A DNA stretch of 39,674 bases from the NCBI GenBank assembly GCA_964596125.1, contig CAZQRP010000028.1, positions 1-39,674 of the forward strand, written 5' to 3'. Each line of letters opens with the position of its first letter. Positions within the stretch are counted from its first letter, which is position 1. Shown piece by piece: positions 14,876 through 22,829 of the stretch. The notes under the pieces are model-generated. The model searched no databases. It worked only from the letters and a program-made list of their open reading frames with translations, and was not told the origin of the DNA. This DNA is from CAZQRP01 sp964596125 (GTDB lineage Bacteria; Chloroflexota; Dehalococcoidia; GIF9; UBA5629). The position numbers were made by a program, and so were the translations under genes.

Positions 14876-16897
14876 TCAACCTTTCTTCAACTGTTCACCA
14901 AGTGACCGTGGGTCGGTGACCGGTGTCTTGCACGTGTAACGTTCGCATACATAGACTGTTGGCTGGTTGTTAATCATCTGTCGGTTCTCCAGCAGCGGTA
15001 GTCCTGACAGCGGAGCAGAATCATCGGGATCACAGGCGGCAACAACTTTATTGGGCAGCCACGTTGTACATAGCGTATGCAGCAATCCGGCTGTCGCAGG
15101 ACTATCCCTATGTCCGATGATGGCAATTTCTTTTGGCCGGGACAGGTAGAAATCCAGAGCACATAGCCAGTTGCTGAATCCAAGAGGATACCGGCCCATA
15201 AGTTCACCCATTGACCTGAGCATGTTGACTGCTATCTCCCGGAACTGCTCGTTACCGGTGAGCGCAGCTAGTTTGAGCAGGACCGAGGCTGCAGCCGAAG
15301 GGCCGGATGGTAACGGCTCATCTTGCATGCTTCTGGGACGGATAAATAATTCCTCGTGCCTCCGGCCGGTGTCATACATCATTTTCGAACTCTCATCCCA
15401 GAACTGCTCTATCATAACCTCCGCCAGCCTGATAGCTTCCCTGAGCCATTCTCCGTTAAATGAAGCCTGATGCAGGTCTAAAAGCCCTTCTATCACAAGT
15501 GCATAGTCCTGCAGATAGCCGTCTGTTCTGGCTTTACCGTCCTTATATGAATGTTTCAGATATCCATTATCCATCATTGAGTTCAACAGGAAAGAGCCGC
15601 TGGCTACAGCGGCATCCAGATAGTCCCGGCGGTCCAGGATGCACGCAGCTTCCGTAAGGCTGGACAACATAAGGCCGTTCCATGAAGCCAGTATTTTATC
15701 ATCCCGCCCCGGCTTTATTCTCTGCTCACGCCTTTTCAATAGAATTGACCTGGCCTGTTCAATGGTAGCTGATGGGTCCGGCTGGCTGCCGCTGACGACA
15801 TGGAGAATGTTTTTCCCTTCGAAATTGCCGTCCTGGGTAACGCCGAAATAGTTGATAACCTGTCCACTGACCTTCTTTCCCAAAACCTCCTCTATTTCCT
15901 GAGCCGTCCAGAGATAATATTTGCCCTCGATACCTTCGCTATCAGCATCCTGCGTACTGTAGAAACCACCCTCTGGTCCGGTCATCTCCCGGAGCACATA
16001 GTCCAGAGTGCCTTCAGCTATAGACCGGTACAAAGGTTTCCCGGTGATTGTATAAGCATGCAGATATACCTTGCTGAGCAGCGCATTATCGTACAGCATC
16101 TTCTCAAAGTGCGGTACCAGCCAGTGAAAATCCGTAGAGTAACGATGGAAGCCGCCGCCTATTTGATCATAGATACCTCCCCTGGCCATCTTCTCCAGGG
16201 TAGACTCCGCCATTTCCAGGCTGGTTGAGTCCTGACTGTGGTGGCGATAGTGTAACAGAAACTCGAGTGCGCCTGCCTGGGGAAATTTAGGCGCACTGCC
16301 GAAACCGCCATGTTCCCTGTCGAAGTTCTGTGTGATAACCAGATACGCTTTTTTCAGAATGTCCGCTGCCAGCGGTTCGATTGGCGCACCGCTATCAATG
16401 TTTCTGGACAGTGCCGTTGATAACTGCCTGGTGGTGTGCTCGATATTGCTGCGTTGATTGTGGTAAGCAGAAGCAATGGCTGTCAGGACTGCTGGAAAGC
16501 CGGGCATACCATTTCTATCGTCAGGCGGGAAGTAGGTACCGCCGTAGAATGGCTTGCCCTCGGGTGTCAGAAATACAGTGAGCGGCCAGCCACCGCTGCC
16601 GGTCATGGCCTGCACTGCCTCCATGTAGATACTGTCAAGGTCAGGGCGTTCTTCCCTGTCTACTTTTATGTTGATGAAGTTCTCATTCATCAGGCGGGCG
16701 ATTCGATCGTTCTCAAAACACTCATGCGCCATAACATGACACCAGTGGCATGCCGAATAACCTATGCTTAATACTATGGGCTTATCTTCGGTTCGAGCCC
16801 GGTTGAGGGCTTCATCACTCCACGGGTACCAGTCTACAGGATTATCGACATGTTGTAATAGATAGGGGCTTGTTTCCCCGGCTAAATGATTGCTCAT
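14876..16897 (-). CDS. YyaL-type DUF255 thioredoxin-domain protein
   Basis: This 673-residue protein matches the YyaL/SSP411 (SPATA20) family. An N-terminal thioredoxin-like DUF255 domain begins NHLAGETSPYLLQHVDNPVD and has the motif Cys50-His-Trp-Cys53. A long alpha/alpha-barrel region resembling N-acylglucosamine epimerases or six-hairpin glycosidases follows (about 180-600, with GGFGSAPKFPQ, GGGFHRYSTD and HFEKMLYDNALL). Length is typical. The biochemical role is not established for bacterial members. The ATG has GAGGGAAACT upstream. It is the last gene of the minus-strand run and converges with the DegV gene. Confidence 0.94.
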   Translation of the reverse strand: MSNHLAGETSPYLLQHVDNPVDWYPWSDEALNRARTEDKPIVLSIGYSACHWCHVMAHECFENDRIARLMNENFINIKVDREERPDLDSIYMEAVQAMTGSGGWPLTVFLTPEGKPFYGGTYFPPDDRNGMPGFPAVLTAIASAYHNQRSNIEHTTRQLSTALSRNIDSGAPIEPLAADILKKAYLVITQNFDREHGGFGSAPKFPQAGALEFLLHYRHHSQDSTSLEMAESTLEKMARGGIYDQIGGGFHRYSTDFHWLVPHFEKMLYDNALLSKVYLHAYTITGKPLYRSIAEGTLDYVLREMTGPEGGFYSTQDADSEGIEGKYYLWTAQEIEEVLGKKVSGQVINYFGVTQDGNFEGKNILHVVSGSQPDPSATIEQARSILLKRREQRIKPGRDDKILASWNGLMLSSLTEAACILDRRDYLDAAVASGSFLLNSMMDNGYLKHSYKDGKARTDGYLQDYALVIEGLLDLHQASFNGEWLREAIRLAEVMIEQFWDESSKMMYDTGRRHEELFIRPRSMQDEPLPSGPSAAASVLLKLAALTGNEQFREIAVNMLRSMGELMGRYPLGFSNWLCALDFYLSRPKEIAIIGHRDSPATAGLLHTLCTTWLPNKVVAACDPDDSAPLSGLPLLENRQMINNQPTVYVCERYTCKTPVTDPRSLGEQLKKG

Positions 16898-16997
16898 AGT
16901 TTCCCTCTACATTGGAAACGGTATTTTATCATGTACTACTTAGAGGCCGGCTGATATATCTGGTCCTGAGGTCCTTTCATTGATCGGTACTTCATTA

Positions 16998-17318
16998 TTA
17001 CGCAGTTTTTTTGAGTGCCGCGGCGCAGGTTGTCCAGTTACCCTTTGTATCCGGAAGTCCCACGATTATACCCCAGAGATCGTTGTCTACACGGACAAAA
17101 TGCCACCAATGGGTGAGTAACGATGGGATGCCTTTCGTCTTAAATGCTATTTCATAGTCACCAAATGTCTGCACCACCAGGCCTGGCCAGGTACTGATGC
17201 CACCTGGTGCTGCATCGATGTGCAGGTTAACTTCCTTACTGGCCCAGTCCAGTTCCAGTTCCAGATCCCATTCTTTATCAGCTCCGGGTATATGTGCTCT
17301 GCCATGAAAAGTCTCCAT
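16998..17318 (-). CDS. Conserved-looking hypothetical protein, 106 residues
   Basis: I do not recognise a family. It is a soluble, tryptophan-rich, probably beta-sheet protein (alternating charged and hydrophobic stretches such as EWDLELELDW and VNLHIDAAP), with no signal peptide and no membrane segment. A single cysteine lies near the C-terminus. The gene is well supported by a strong AAGGAGG ribosome-binding site 6 bases before the ATG and by codon use like its neighbours. It lies between the DUF255 gene and the 85-residue membrane protein gene, with gaps of about 100 bases on each side. Confidence 0.7.
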   Translation of the reverse strand: METFHGRAHIPGADKEWDLELELDWASKEVNLHIDAAPGGISTWPGLVVQTFGDYEIAFKTKGIPSLLTHWWHFVRVDNDLWGIIVGLPDTKGNWTTCAAALKKTA

Positions 17319-17436
17319 TTTCCACCTCCTTGTTTATACTGAGGCCATCTGATTTTCAAAGGCCTCAATTTTAGCTTCAGATCTTGTGTTTCTCAGCTTT
17401 TAAACAGCCTCTATACTGATAATGAATGCGCGGAAC

Positions 17437-17694
17437 TCACCGGGTATACCGGCAAGATCTTTTGTTTTTAAGAAGCTTCTTTTTAAATCTCTGATACATA
17501 TGTAATGTAAGTATGATTATAAAAGGGATCCAGAGATTAGTATGTATTTTAAAAGCCAGAGTCTTGGTCAGTAGGCCAAATGTTAACGTTTCAACAACTC
17601 TAAACTGAGTAATGCCGAATCCAGTAATGAGGTAGGTTACAATTACTATTGCAAGTAACCACAGTATTGTTTGTCTAGCTGTGCGATGTTTCAT
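17437..17694 (-). CDS. Small two-helix membrane protein, possible b-haem subunit
   Basis: This 85-residue protein has two membrane helices (about 9-27 and 52-69). The second contains His51 and His65 in the spacing H-x13-H, preceded by Lys49, a spacing typical of bis-His b-haem ligation in cytochrome b-type helices. It starts 11 bases after the stop of the sulfite-oxidase-fold lipoprotein gene, so it is probably the membrane partner that passes electrons to that Mo enzyme, as MsrQ does for MsrP, although it is far shorter than MsrQ. A second 85-residue protein with the same signature is encoded at 19889. The haem assignment is inference. Confidence 0.72.
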   Translation of the reverse strand: MKHRTARQTILWLLAIVIVTYLITGFGITQFRVVETLTFGLLTKTLAFKIHTNLWIPFIIILTLHMYQRFKKKLLKNKRSCRYTR

Positions 17695-17705
17695 TTCGCT
17701 TTTCG

Positions 17706-18386
17706 CTAGTCGAAAAAGTGTTTGTCAAGATCGCCGCTATTGGAGTATCCTCTACGTTCCCAGTACCCTTTGTAATTGGGGTCATCCGATAATTCGATTT
17801 GCGTCACCCACTTTATCCATTTATAGCCCCATTTGCTTTCTGCCACCAGTTGGAAAGGAAATCCTCTTTCGGGTGGGATGGTCACATAATTCATCTTGTA
17901 CGCCAGTAATATGTCGTTATTCAATATGTAGTCCAGGGGCAGGGATGTCGTATATCCGTCATAAGCATGGAAGATTACAGTATTGGCATCAGGCAGGATA
18001 TTCTGTTCTCCTATCAAATCTCTGACAAGTACACCTTCCCAGAGTATTTTTACACTCCATCCTTCTACACAGTCAAGCGTAACGATTTTCTGGTAATTGT
18101 TATGGTTGTTTATAGCTTCTTCATAGCTATAGTCAACCGGACTCTTGACAAGCCCGTTGATACTGAGCATATAGCTGTTTATATCTATGTACTGCGGCCC
18201 TTTTATGGAGTTTTCTCTAAAATCGTCTATTGATCCAAGTTTTTCGCCTTCATACTCTCTCACTTCGACCGGTTCCAGTTCGCTGTTTTTACCCATAGCA
18301 GTGCCTCCTCCGCAGCTATATACAGCGACTAAAATCGCTAACAGAGTAACAAGCAAAACCATCATACTGCCGGCTTTTTTACTCAC
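17706..18386 (-). CDS. Sulfite-oxidase-fold molybdopterin lipoprotein
   Basis: This 226-residue exported protein has signal helix 8-24 with a lipobox-like end (VYSC, Cys25) and a single oxidoreductase molybdopterin-binding domain (about 65-205). The Mo-ligating cysteine is Cys106 in LDCVEGWSVKILWEGV, close to the CVE-W motif of YedY/MsrP. Further family segments are FHAYDGYTTSLPLDY and ERGFPFQLVAESKWGYKWIKWV. There is no C-terminal dimerisation domain, so it is the short YedY-like type. Its substrate is unknown; oxidised methionine or another oxo/S-oxide compound are options. The start is GTG with AGGAGGTG 7-8 bases upstream. A CRP/FNR-like site lies at 18455-18470. Confidence 0.87.
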   Translation of the reverse strand: MSKKAGSMMVLLVTLLAILVAVYSCGGGTAMGKNSELEPVEVREYEGEKLGSIDDFRENSIKGPQYIDINSYMLSINGLVKSPVDYSYEEAINNHNNYQKIVTLDCVEGWSVKILWEGVLVRDLIGEQNILPDANTVIFHAYDGYTTSLPLDYILNNDILLAYKMNYVTIPPERGFPFQLVAESKWGYKWIKWVTQIELSDDPNYKGYWERRGYSNSGDLDKHFFD

Positions 18387-18454
18387 CTTAACACCTCCTG
18401 ACAGTTAGAGACAGTTAGTTTGTGTTATGTTAACAATAAAGTCGGCTCTCTGTA

Positions 18455-18470
18455 TGTGACCTTAGTCGCA
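18455..18470 (-). promoter_or_regulatory. CRP/FNR-family-like binding site
   Basis: TGTGA-N6-TCGCA (plus strand; TGCGA-N6-TCACA on the minus strand) matches the TGTGA-N6-TCACA pattern with one mismatch. It lies 69 bases upstream of the molybdopterin lipoprotein gene, a reasonable place for an activator of the CRP/FNR family. The rest of the gap 18387-18598 shows no gene. Confidence 0.4.
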
Positions 18471-18598
18471 AAAACCTGTCTACAGTATCAGAAAACGTTC
18501 CGTTATCATTCAGGAGAACGCTATGATAGTTCAATATGGCAGGCAGAGCTTTTCCCGTAGTTTTGAAGGAACGGTTGACCACCCATACTATTATCCGG

Positions 18599-19129
18599 TT
18601 ATATTTTTTCAGCTATTATACCGGCGACAGCCTTCTGACCTTCGATGATTCCCTCGTGATAACGAAGACAGCGGAAGTCACGAAACATGTCGAGAAGCTC
18701 ATTATGCTTTAGCAGGTAGTCAGGATTCCTTGGCCGGCTAAATAATTCAGCCTGGTCAACGATAAAAGTTTCATATACGGCCATCCCTCCCTTTCGCAGT
18801 CCTGCTTTAATATGCGATATCAGGGAGCGCTGCAGGTAATTGAAGCATATAATAACGTCATAGGTACCCTGGTCAATAGTATAACCGCCCTCCAGGTCAG
18901 CAATCTCAGCTTTAATGGTAACACCGGCAATCTCTGCCAGTTCTAATGCATTGTGTACCGCTTCCGGCGATATATCGATACCTTCCACTTCAAATCCCAT
19001 TTTTGCCAGATAAACAGCGTTCTGACCATTACCCATAGCTATGTCAAGGGCTCGTCCTCTGGGTAGGAGCTTTATATTCTCTGCCAGGAATTGCGCCGGT
19101 GATAGGCCGCTTTCGTGAGAATGGGTCAT
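18599..19129 (-). CDS. Class I SAM-dependent methyltransferase, TehB-like
   Basis: This 176-residue protein has a Rossmann-fold SAM-binding core: motif I LDIAMGNGQNAVYLAKMG, the acidic loop EGIDISPEAV, and motif IV YDVIICFNYLQRSL. The overall pattern resembles the TehB/thiopurine-methyltransferase group. The substrate cannot be inferred; TehB relatives act on tellurite, selenite or small thiols. The ATG has AAAAGGACGAT upstream. It lies between the molybdopterin pair and wrbA on the same strand. Confidence 0.85.
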   Translation of the reverse strand: MTHSHESGLSPAQFLAENIKLLPRGRALDIAMGNGQNAVYLAKMGFEVEGIDISPEAVHNALELAEIAGVTIKAEIADLEGGYTIDQGTYDVIICFNYLQRSLISHIKAGLRKGGMAVYETFIVDQAELFSRPRNPDYLLKHNELLDMFRDFRCLRYHEGIIEGQKAVAGIIAEKI

Positions 19130-19224
19130 ATCGTCCTTTTCAAACTAACTTTCGTTGTCGGAGAAACAAACAGAAAACATGTCGATTTACGGAAAGTGCT
19201 GAAAAGCTGTTACTATATTTTGTT

Positions 19225-19836
19225 TTATTTTACGGCCAGCTTTTTAGCGATGGTGGCGACATGGCGGCCCTGGAACCGGGCCATAGCCAGTTCATTCTCG
19301 CTGGGCATTCGGCTGCCATCGCCTGCTATTGTGGTCGCTCCGTATGGGCTGCCGCCAGTTATCTCGTCCATTGTACTCTGCCGGGTCTCGGTGTAGGGCA
19401 GTCCCACGATGACCATCCCGTGATGAAGCAAGGTAGTATGAAAGCTGATGATGGTTGTCTCCTGTCCTCCATGTTGTGTGTTAGTGGAAGTGAAGACGCT
19501 GCCTGCCTTGCCGACGAGAGCATTTTGTGCCCATAATCCGCCTGTCTGGTCCAGAAAATTGCGCATCTGGGCACACATGTTGCCGAAGCGGGCTGGTGTA
19601 CCGAATATGATGGCATCTGCATCGGCTAAATCAGCGGGTCTTGCCGTTGGAATGTGAGCGAAGGCCTCACGTGCCTTTCTGGCTCCTGACTTTTCTAATA
19701 CAGCCTCGGGGACCAGCTCCGGTACCTGAAGTAGTTCTACTTCGGCTTTGTCTACCTCCCGGGCACCTTCGGCTACAGCCTCAGCCATTTTATGAATGTG
19801 TCCATACATGCTATAGAAGACTACTTTTATTTTCAT
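19225..19836 (-). CDS. wrbA: NAD(P)H:quinone oxidoreductase, WrbA type
   Basis: This 203-residue flavodoxin-fold protein of the WrbA family reduces quinones by two electrons with FMN and NAD(P)H. The FMN-binding N-terminus KVVFYSMYGHIHKMAEAVAE, the FGTPARFGNMCAQMRNFLDQTGG segment (shown split: FGTPARFGNM, RNFLDQTGG) and GGSPYGATTIAG all fit. The open frame extends 27 residues further upstream, but I place the start at the ATG at 19836, because GGAAGGAG lies just before it and the extension has no similarity to the family. It follows the small membrane protein gene (19889-20146) after about 50 bases. Confidence 0.93.
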   Translation of the reverse strand: MKIKVVFYSMYGHIHKMAEAVAEGAREVDKAEVELLQVPELVPEAVLEKSGARKAREAFAHIPTARPADLADADAIIFGTPARFGNMCAQMRNFLDQTGGLWAQNALVGKAGSVFTSTNTQHGGQETTIISFHTTLLHHGMVIVGLPYTETRQSTMDEITGGSPYGATTIAGDGSRMPSENELAMARFQGRHVATIAKKLAVK

Positions 19837-19888
19837 TCTTCGCTCCTTCCATTGAGTTTTTTTTCGTTGATGGACCGTGTATATACCT

Positions 19889-20146
19889 CTATCTGAACGG
19901 TATGCCAAAGAATCCAATAGCCAGGACTGCGTGGACCACTACGGACGGCCACAATACCCACCAAACGTAACAATGATACTTATAAAAACGCTGATATGAG
20001 GGATACTTCATCAGATTAAGCCTGCCGATTATTCTTGATCCCGGAATACATCTACAGGAAAAAAATAGTATTGACCCTGTCACCAGGTTGATAATGCCTA
20101 AAATAAAGATCAACTTGGATGTTACAATCGATTGGAATATGTCCAT
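19889..20146 (-). CDS. Small two-helix membrane protein beside a DOMON protein
   Basis: This 85-residue protein has two membrane helices (about 10-30 and 60-80). Lys56-Tyr-His58 and His72 give the same K-x-H-x13-H signature seen in the protein at 17437, again compatible with b-haem binding. It follows the DOMON-domain gene by 33 bases. DOMON domains with cytochrome b561-type membrane partners form electron-transfer modules, so a miniature membrane cytochrome is the most likely role. Two further cysteines (31 and 33) lie at the end of the first helix. The overall sequence is not clearly homologous to the 17437 product beyond the signature. Confidence 0.7.
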   Translation of the reverse strand: MDIFQSIVTSKLIFILGIINLVTGSILFFSCRCIPGSRIIGRLNLMKYPSYQRFYKYHCYVWWVLWPSVVVHAVLAIGFFGIPFR

Positions 20147-20179
20147 ATGTCCTCGCTTTCATAGTAATCAACATACTGT

Positions 20180-20839
20180 CTAGAGATTCAGTTCGCCATA
20201 TCCGCGCTGAGTGTGCTTTAGTGTCAGTTCATCCGCAGAACCATATGCCCAAATTATTTTGTTTACTCCACCGGCGAGCGGATGATCGTACTTATCACCG
20301 GTGGTAAGCTCTCGTTTGATTTCGATTACGGTGTACCCGCCTTCTTCGCTGCCCCCGGACTCAAGGATATCATCAGTGCCTCCGAGTTCTGTGTCTGGTG
20401 GATGCGGACCAAAATCGCCGGTACTGAATAGGTCAAATACTGTAATTACTCCATCCTTGACAAAACCAAATATCATATCGGCATCTCTCATCCTTGAGCC
20501 TGGCTGAATGCCCAAGGCCAGCCAACCGCCGGTTCTGGCTCTCATGCCGATATAGATATTTTGCTCATCGCTTGCCCAGTGTATTTCAAAGTTGTTGTAC
20601 CTGTTTACCGCGGTATATTCTCCTGGGCTAATGATGCCATCGGCTGACCATCCGGCAGGTGGTGTTGATTCAGAAGCAGGTGCTGGCTCTTTTTCGGGAG
20701 TAGGAGCTGGTGGGGACGGTGACGGTGATAGTCCTGCGGTCTGGCAGGATGCGCCAGATATAAAGAATGTAATGGAGAACGCAGCGATACCGATCATCAG
20801 AAGTCTCCCTGTTCCTGACCTGTAGATTCTAAAAGCCAT
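20180..20839 (-). CDS. Exported DOMON-domain protein
   Basis: This 219-residue protein has a signal helix (about 12-30) with a weak lipobox (GASC, Cys32), a proline/serine-rich linker (35-62) and a DOMON-type beta-sandwich (about 65-219). The pattern W-x-LALGIQPGSRMRDADMIFGFV and the C-terminal HTQRGYGE fit haem-binding DOMON domains of the cellobiose-dehydrogenase cytochrome type. Candidate axial ligands are Met117 (or Met122) and His209. It probably passes electrons outside the membrane to or from the small membrane protein encoded next. The ATG has AGGAAG upstream. Confidence 0.8.
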   Translation of the reverse strand: MAFRIYRSGTGRLLMIGIAAFSITFFISGASCQTAGLSPSPSPPAPTPEKEPAPASESTPPAGWSADGIISPGEYTAVNRYNNFEIHWASDEQNIYIGMRARTGGWLALGIQPGSRMRDADMIFGFVKDGVITVFDLFSTGDFGPHPPDTELGGTDDILESGGSEEGGYTVIEIKRELTTGDKYDHPLAGGVNKIIWAYGSADELTLKHTQRGYGELNL

Positions 20840-20975
20840 TTGATTAACTTCCTGGTATAATTACCGGCTCCTGATTTACTTTTTATTACAGTAGCGAATG
20901 CTTTTTCCCCTGCAAGATAACCATATCGCCGATAACCTGGTCTTCTTCTTTTACTATCGACTGTGAATGGAAGGT

Positions 20976-21374
20976 CTATTTGCTATGGGCAAGGCGCAGG
21001 TGCTCTTTGCGCATGCACTTATCCATGACTACGAGAAGCCCGGCGTCTCTCGCTTTAGCTGCTGCCTCCTCGTTAATAACTCCTTCCTGCATCCATACTA
21101 CCCTGGCACCGATCTTGATTGCCTCTTCAACAATAGGCATTACTTCTTCAGGGTTCCGGAATATATCTACTACCTCCACTTTATCCTGTATAGAGCTGAG
21201 ATCAGGGTAGCTTTTCTTACCCAATACCTGTTTGACGTGTGGATTGACCGGAATTACGTTGTAGCCGTGTTTGGAGAGGTAGCTGACTACCCTGCGACTG
21301 GGTCGCCCCTCAGTGGGTGATGCTCCCACAACAGCTACAGTCCGGTATTCAGTCAATATTTCTTCTTCGAGCAC
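20976..21374 (-). CDS. CoA-binding domain protein (YccU-like)
   Basis: This 132-residue single-domain protein has a Rossmann CoA_binding_2 fold: VAVVGASPTEGRPSRRVVSYLSKHGY, IPVNP, a central VDIFRNPEEV, and the C-terminal VWMQEGVINEEAA and MDKCMRKEH. Length and motifs match the YccU/YneT family, related to the CoA-binding domain of succinyl-CoA synthetases. The physiological role is unknown. The start is GTG with a G-rich site (GGGGG) upstream. Confidence 0.92.
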   Translation of the reverse strand: MLEEEILTEYRTVAVVGASPTEGRPSRRVVSYLSKHGYNVIPVNPHVKQVLGKKSYPDLSSIQDKVEVVDIFRNPEEVMPIVEEAIKIGARVVWMQEGVINEEAAAKARDAGLLVVMDKCMRKEHLRLAHSK

Positions 21375-21407
21375 TGTGGCCCCCTTTCATCAAACAATGT
21401 GGAAGCT

Positions 21408-21932
21408 TCAGCCTCCAAGGGCTTCGATTATTGCTTTGTTGAAGACTGGCAGGTCGGCTGGCCGACGCGAGGTGATGAGATTACCGTCCTGAACAACGGG
21501 TTCGTCGGTCCAGATTGCACCAGCGTTGGTGAGGTCTACCTTTATCGAAGGCCAGGAAGTAACACGACGTCCCCTCAATATATTGGTCGAGATAAGGAGT
21601 TGTGGTCCGTGGCAAATGGCGGCTACCACCCTGCCCAGATTGTGCGCCTCCCGTACCAGCTCGATCATTGATAGATGCAGGCGCATCTTATCGGGAGCAT
21701 AGCCGCCGGGGATAATAACAGCATCAAAATCATCAGCTTTGATCTCGTCAGCAGCCTTATTGACATTGATCGTTGCCTCACCTCTCTTACCCCGATAGCT
21801 TGTCTGGGAGCCGCTACCTACGACTACCACCCTGGCACCAGCATCTTTCATTGCCTTTAGAGGCTCGGTGATTTCAGCGTCCTCAAAATCCTGTTCAGCC
21901 AAGAGAGCAATCTGTTTTCCTTCCAGTGACAT
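21408..21932 (-). CDS. DJ-1/PfpI family protein
   Basis: This 174-residue protein of the PfpI group (intracellular protease or glyoxalase/deglycase-like) carries the nucleophile elbow Cys107 in AAICHGPQLL with His108 next to it, and the family segments DFDAVIIPGGYAPD and VTSWPSIKVDLTNAGA. Length is normal. Members act in protein quality control or electrophile defence, but activity differs between members. The ATG follows AGGAGG by 7 bases. It fits the stress-related content of the region and lies between the 2-oxoacid oxidoreductase genes and the CoA-binding gene. Confidence 0.92.
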   Translation of the reverse strand: MSLEGKQIALLAEQDFEDAEITEPLKAMKDAGARVVVVGSGSQTSYRGKRGEATINVNKAADEIKADDFDAVIIPGGYAPDKMRLHLSMIELVREAHNLGRVVAAICHGPQLLISTNILRGRRVTSWPSIKVDLTNAGAIWTDEPVVQDGNLITSRRPADLPVFNKAIIEALGG

Positions 21933-21974
21933 CCTCTACCTCCTCATGAATTTGAATACTGCTCCCTTATCCAT

Positions 21975-22829
21975 CTACAGGAATTCATCCAGCAGCCATT
22001 CCATTTTTCCGGGCTCAATTACCTGCTTTACCAGCGGTCCTTTCTTTAGACCCGGTAATTGATCTTCAAAGGTAGTGGTTTCTTCCCTGTAGATAACGCC
22101 GATAGGTATCCTTTCTCCCCACTCCTGGGCCTTGCCGAAAGCTGCCAGCTTGTTACCGGGATTGTAGCTACCATTCTGTCCCAGCTTGTACACTCTTTCA
22201 CGGTACCAGCTATAGGTATTCTTGTGGTTGAACGAGACACAGGGCTGAAGGATATCGATAAGGGCAAAGCCCCTGTGTGTAATACCCATTTTGATGATAC
22301 CGGTAAGGTGCTCCACATCGCCGGCAAATCCTCTGCTTATAAAGCTGGCACCGGCAACCAGAGCTACGGCGACAGGATTTATGGGTATACCTGCCCCTTG
22401 CGGCGTCGTTTTGGTAACAAAACCCTGGTCGCTGGTGGGTGATGCCTGCCCTTTGGTGAGTCCATAGACCTGGTTGTTGTGTACCAGATAGGTGATATCG
22501 TGGTTACGTCGCATACCATAAATAAAGTGGTTACCCCCCTCTCCATAGCCATCTCCATCACCGCCAACTGCAATAACGATAAGCTCCGGATTAACTATCT
22601 TGGCGCCCGTGGCAGCGGGGAGCGTTCTACCATGAAGCACATTCAGTGTATTACATCTGGTATAGTGTGGTAGTTTCCCCGCCTGCCCGATGCCGGAGAC
22701 CATCAATACCCTGTGTGGTTCAATATTGAGTTCAACCAATGCCTGATTAAGCGCACGTAAGATGCCAAAGTTACCGCAGCCCGGACACCATGCCGGCGTG
22801 GTACCAGTATAATCAGCGATAGTTATCAT
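21975..22829 (-). CDS. 2-oxoacid:ferredoxin oxidoreductase, beta subunit
   Basis: This 284-residue TPP-binding subunit belongs to a 2-oxoacid:ferredoxin oxidoreductase (KorB/OorB group). WCPGCGNFGILRAL gives cluster or TPP-site cysteines, and the TPP-Mg site is GGDGDGYGEGGNHFIYGMRRN. LVHNNQVYGLTKGQASPT is a strong family signature. The enzyme oxidatively decarboxylates a 2-oxoacid (2-oxoglutarate is the usual substrate of this group) to the acyl-CoA and reduces ferredoxin. The ATG overlaps the stop of the alpha-subunit gene by four bases (ATGA). No separate ferredoxin-like delta subunit is beside it. Confidence 0.94.
   Translation of the reverse strand: MITIADYTGTTPAWCPGCGNFGILRALNQALVELNIEPHRVLMVSGIGQAGKLPHYTRCNTLNVLHGRTLPAATGAKIVNPELIVIAVGGDGDGYGEGGNHFIYGMRRNHDITYLVHNNQVYGLTKGQASPTSDQGFVTKTTPQGAGIPINPVAVALVAGASFISRGFAGDVEHLTGIIKMGITHRGFALIDILQPCVSFNHKNTYSWYRERVYKLGQNGSYNPGNKLAAFGKAQEWGERIPIGVIYREETTTFEDQLPGLKKGPLVKQVIEPGKMEWLLDEFL

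Noticed and set aside
19837..19917. A 27-residue N-terminal extension of WrbA
   Set aside because: The family similarity and the GGAAGGAG site both point to the ATG at 19836.
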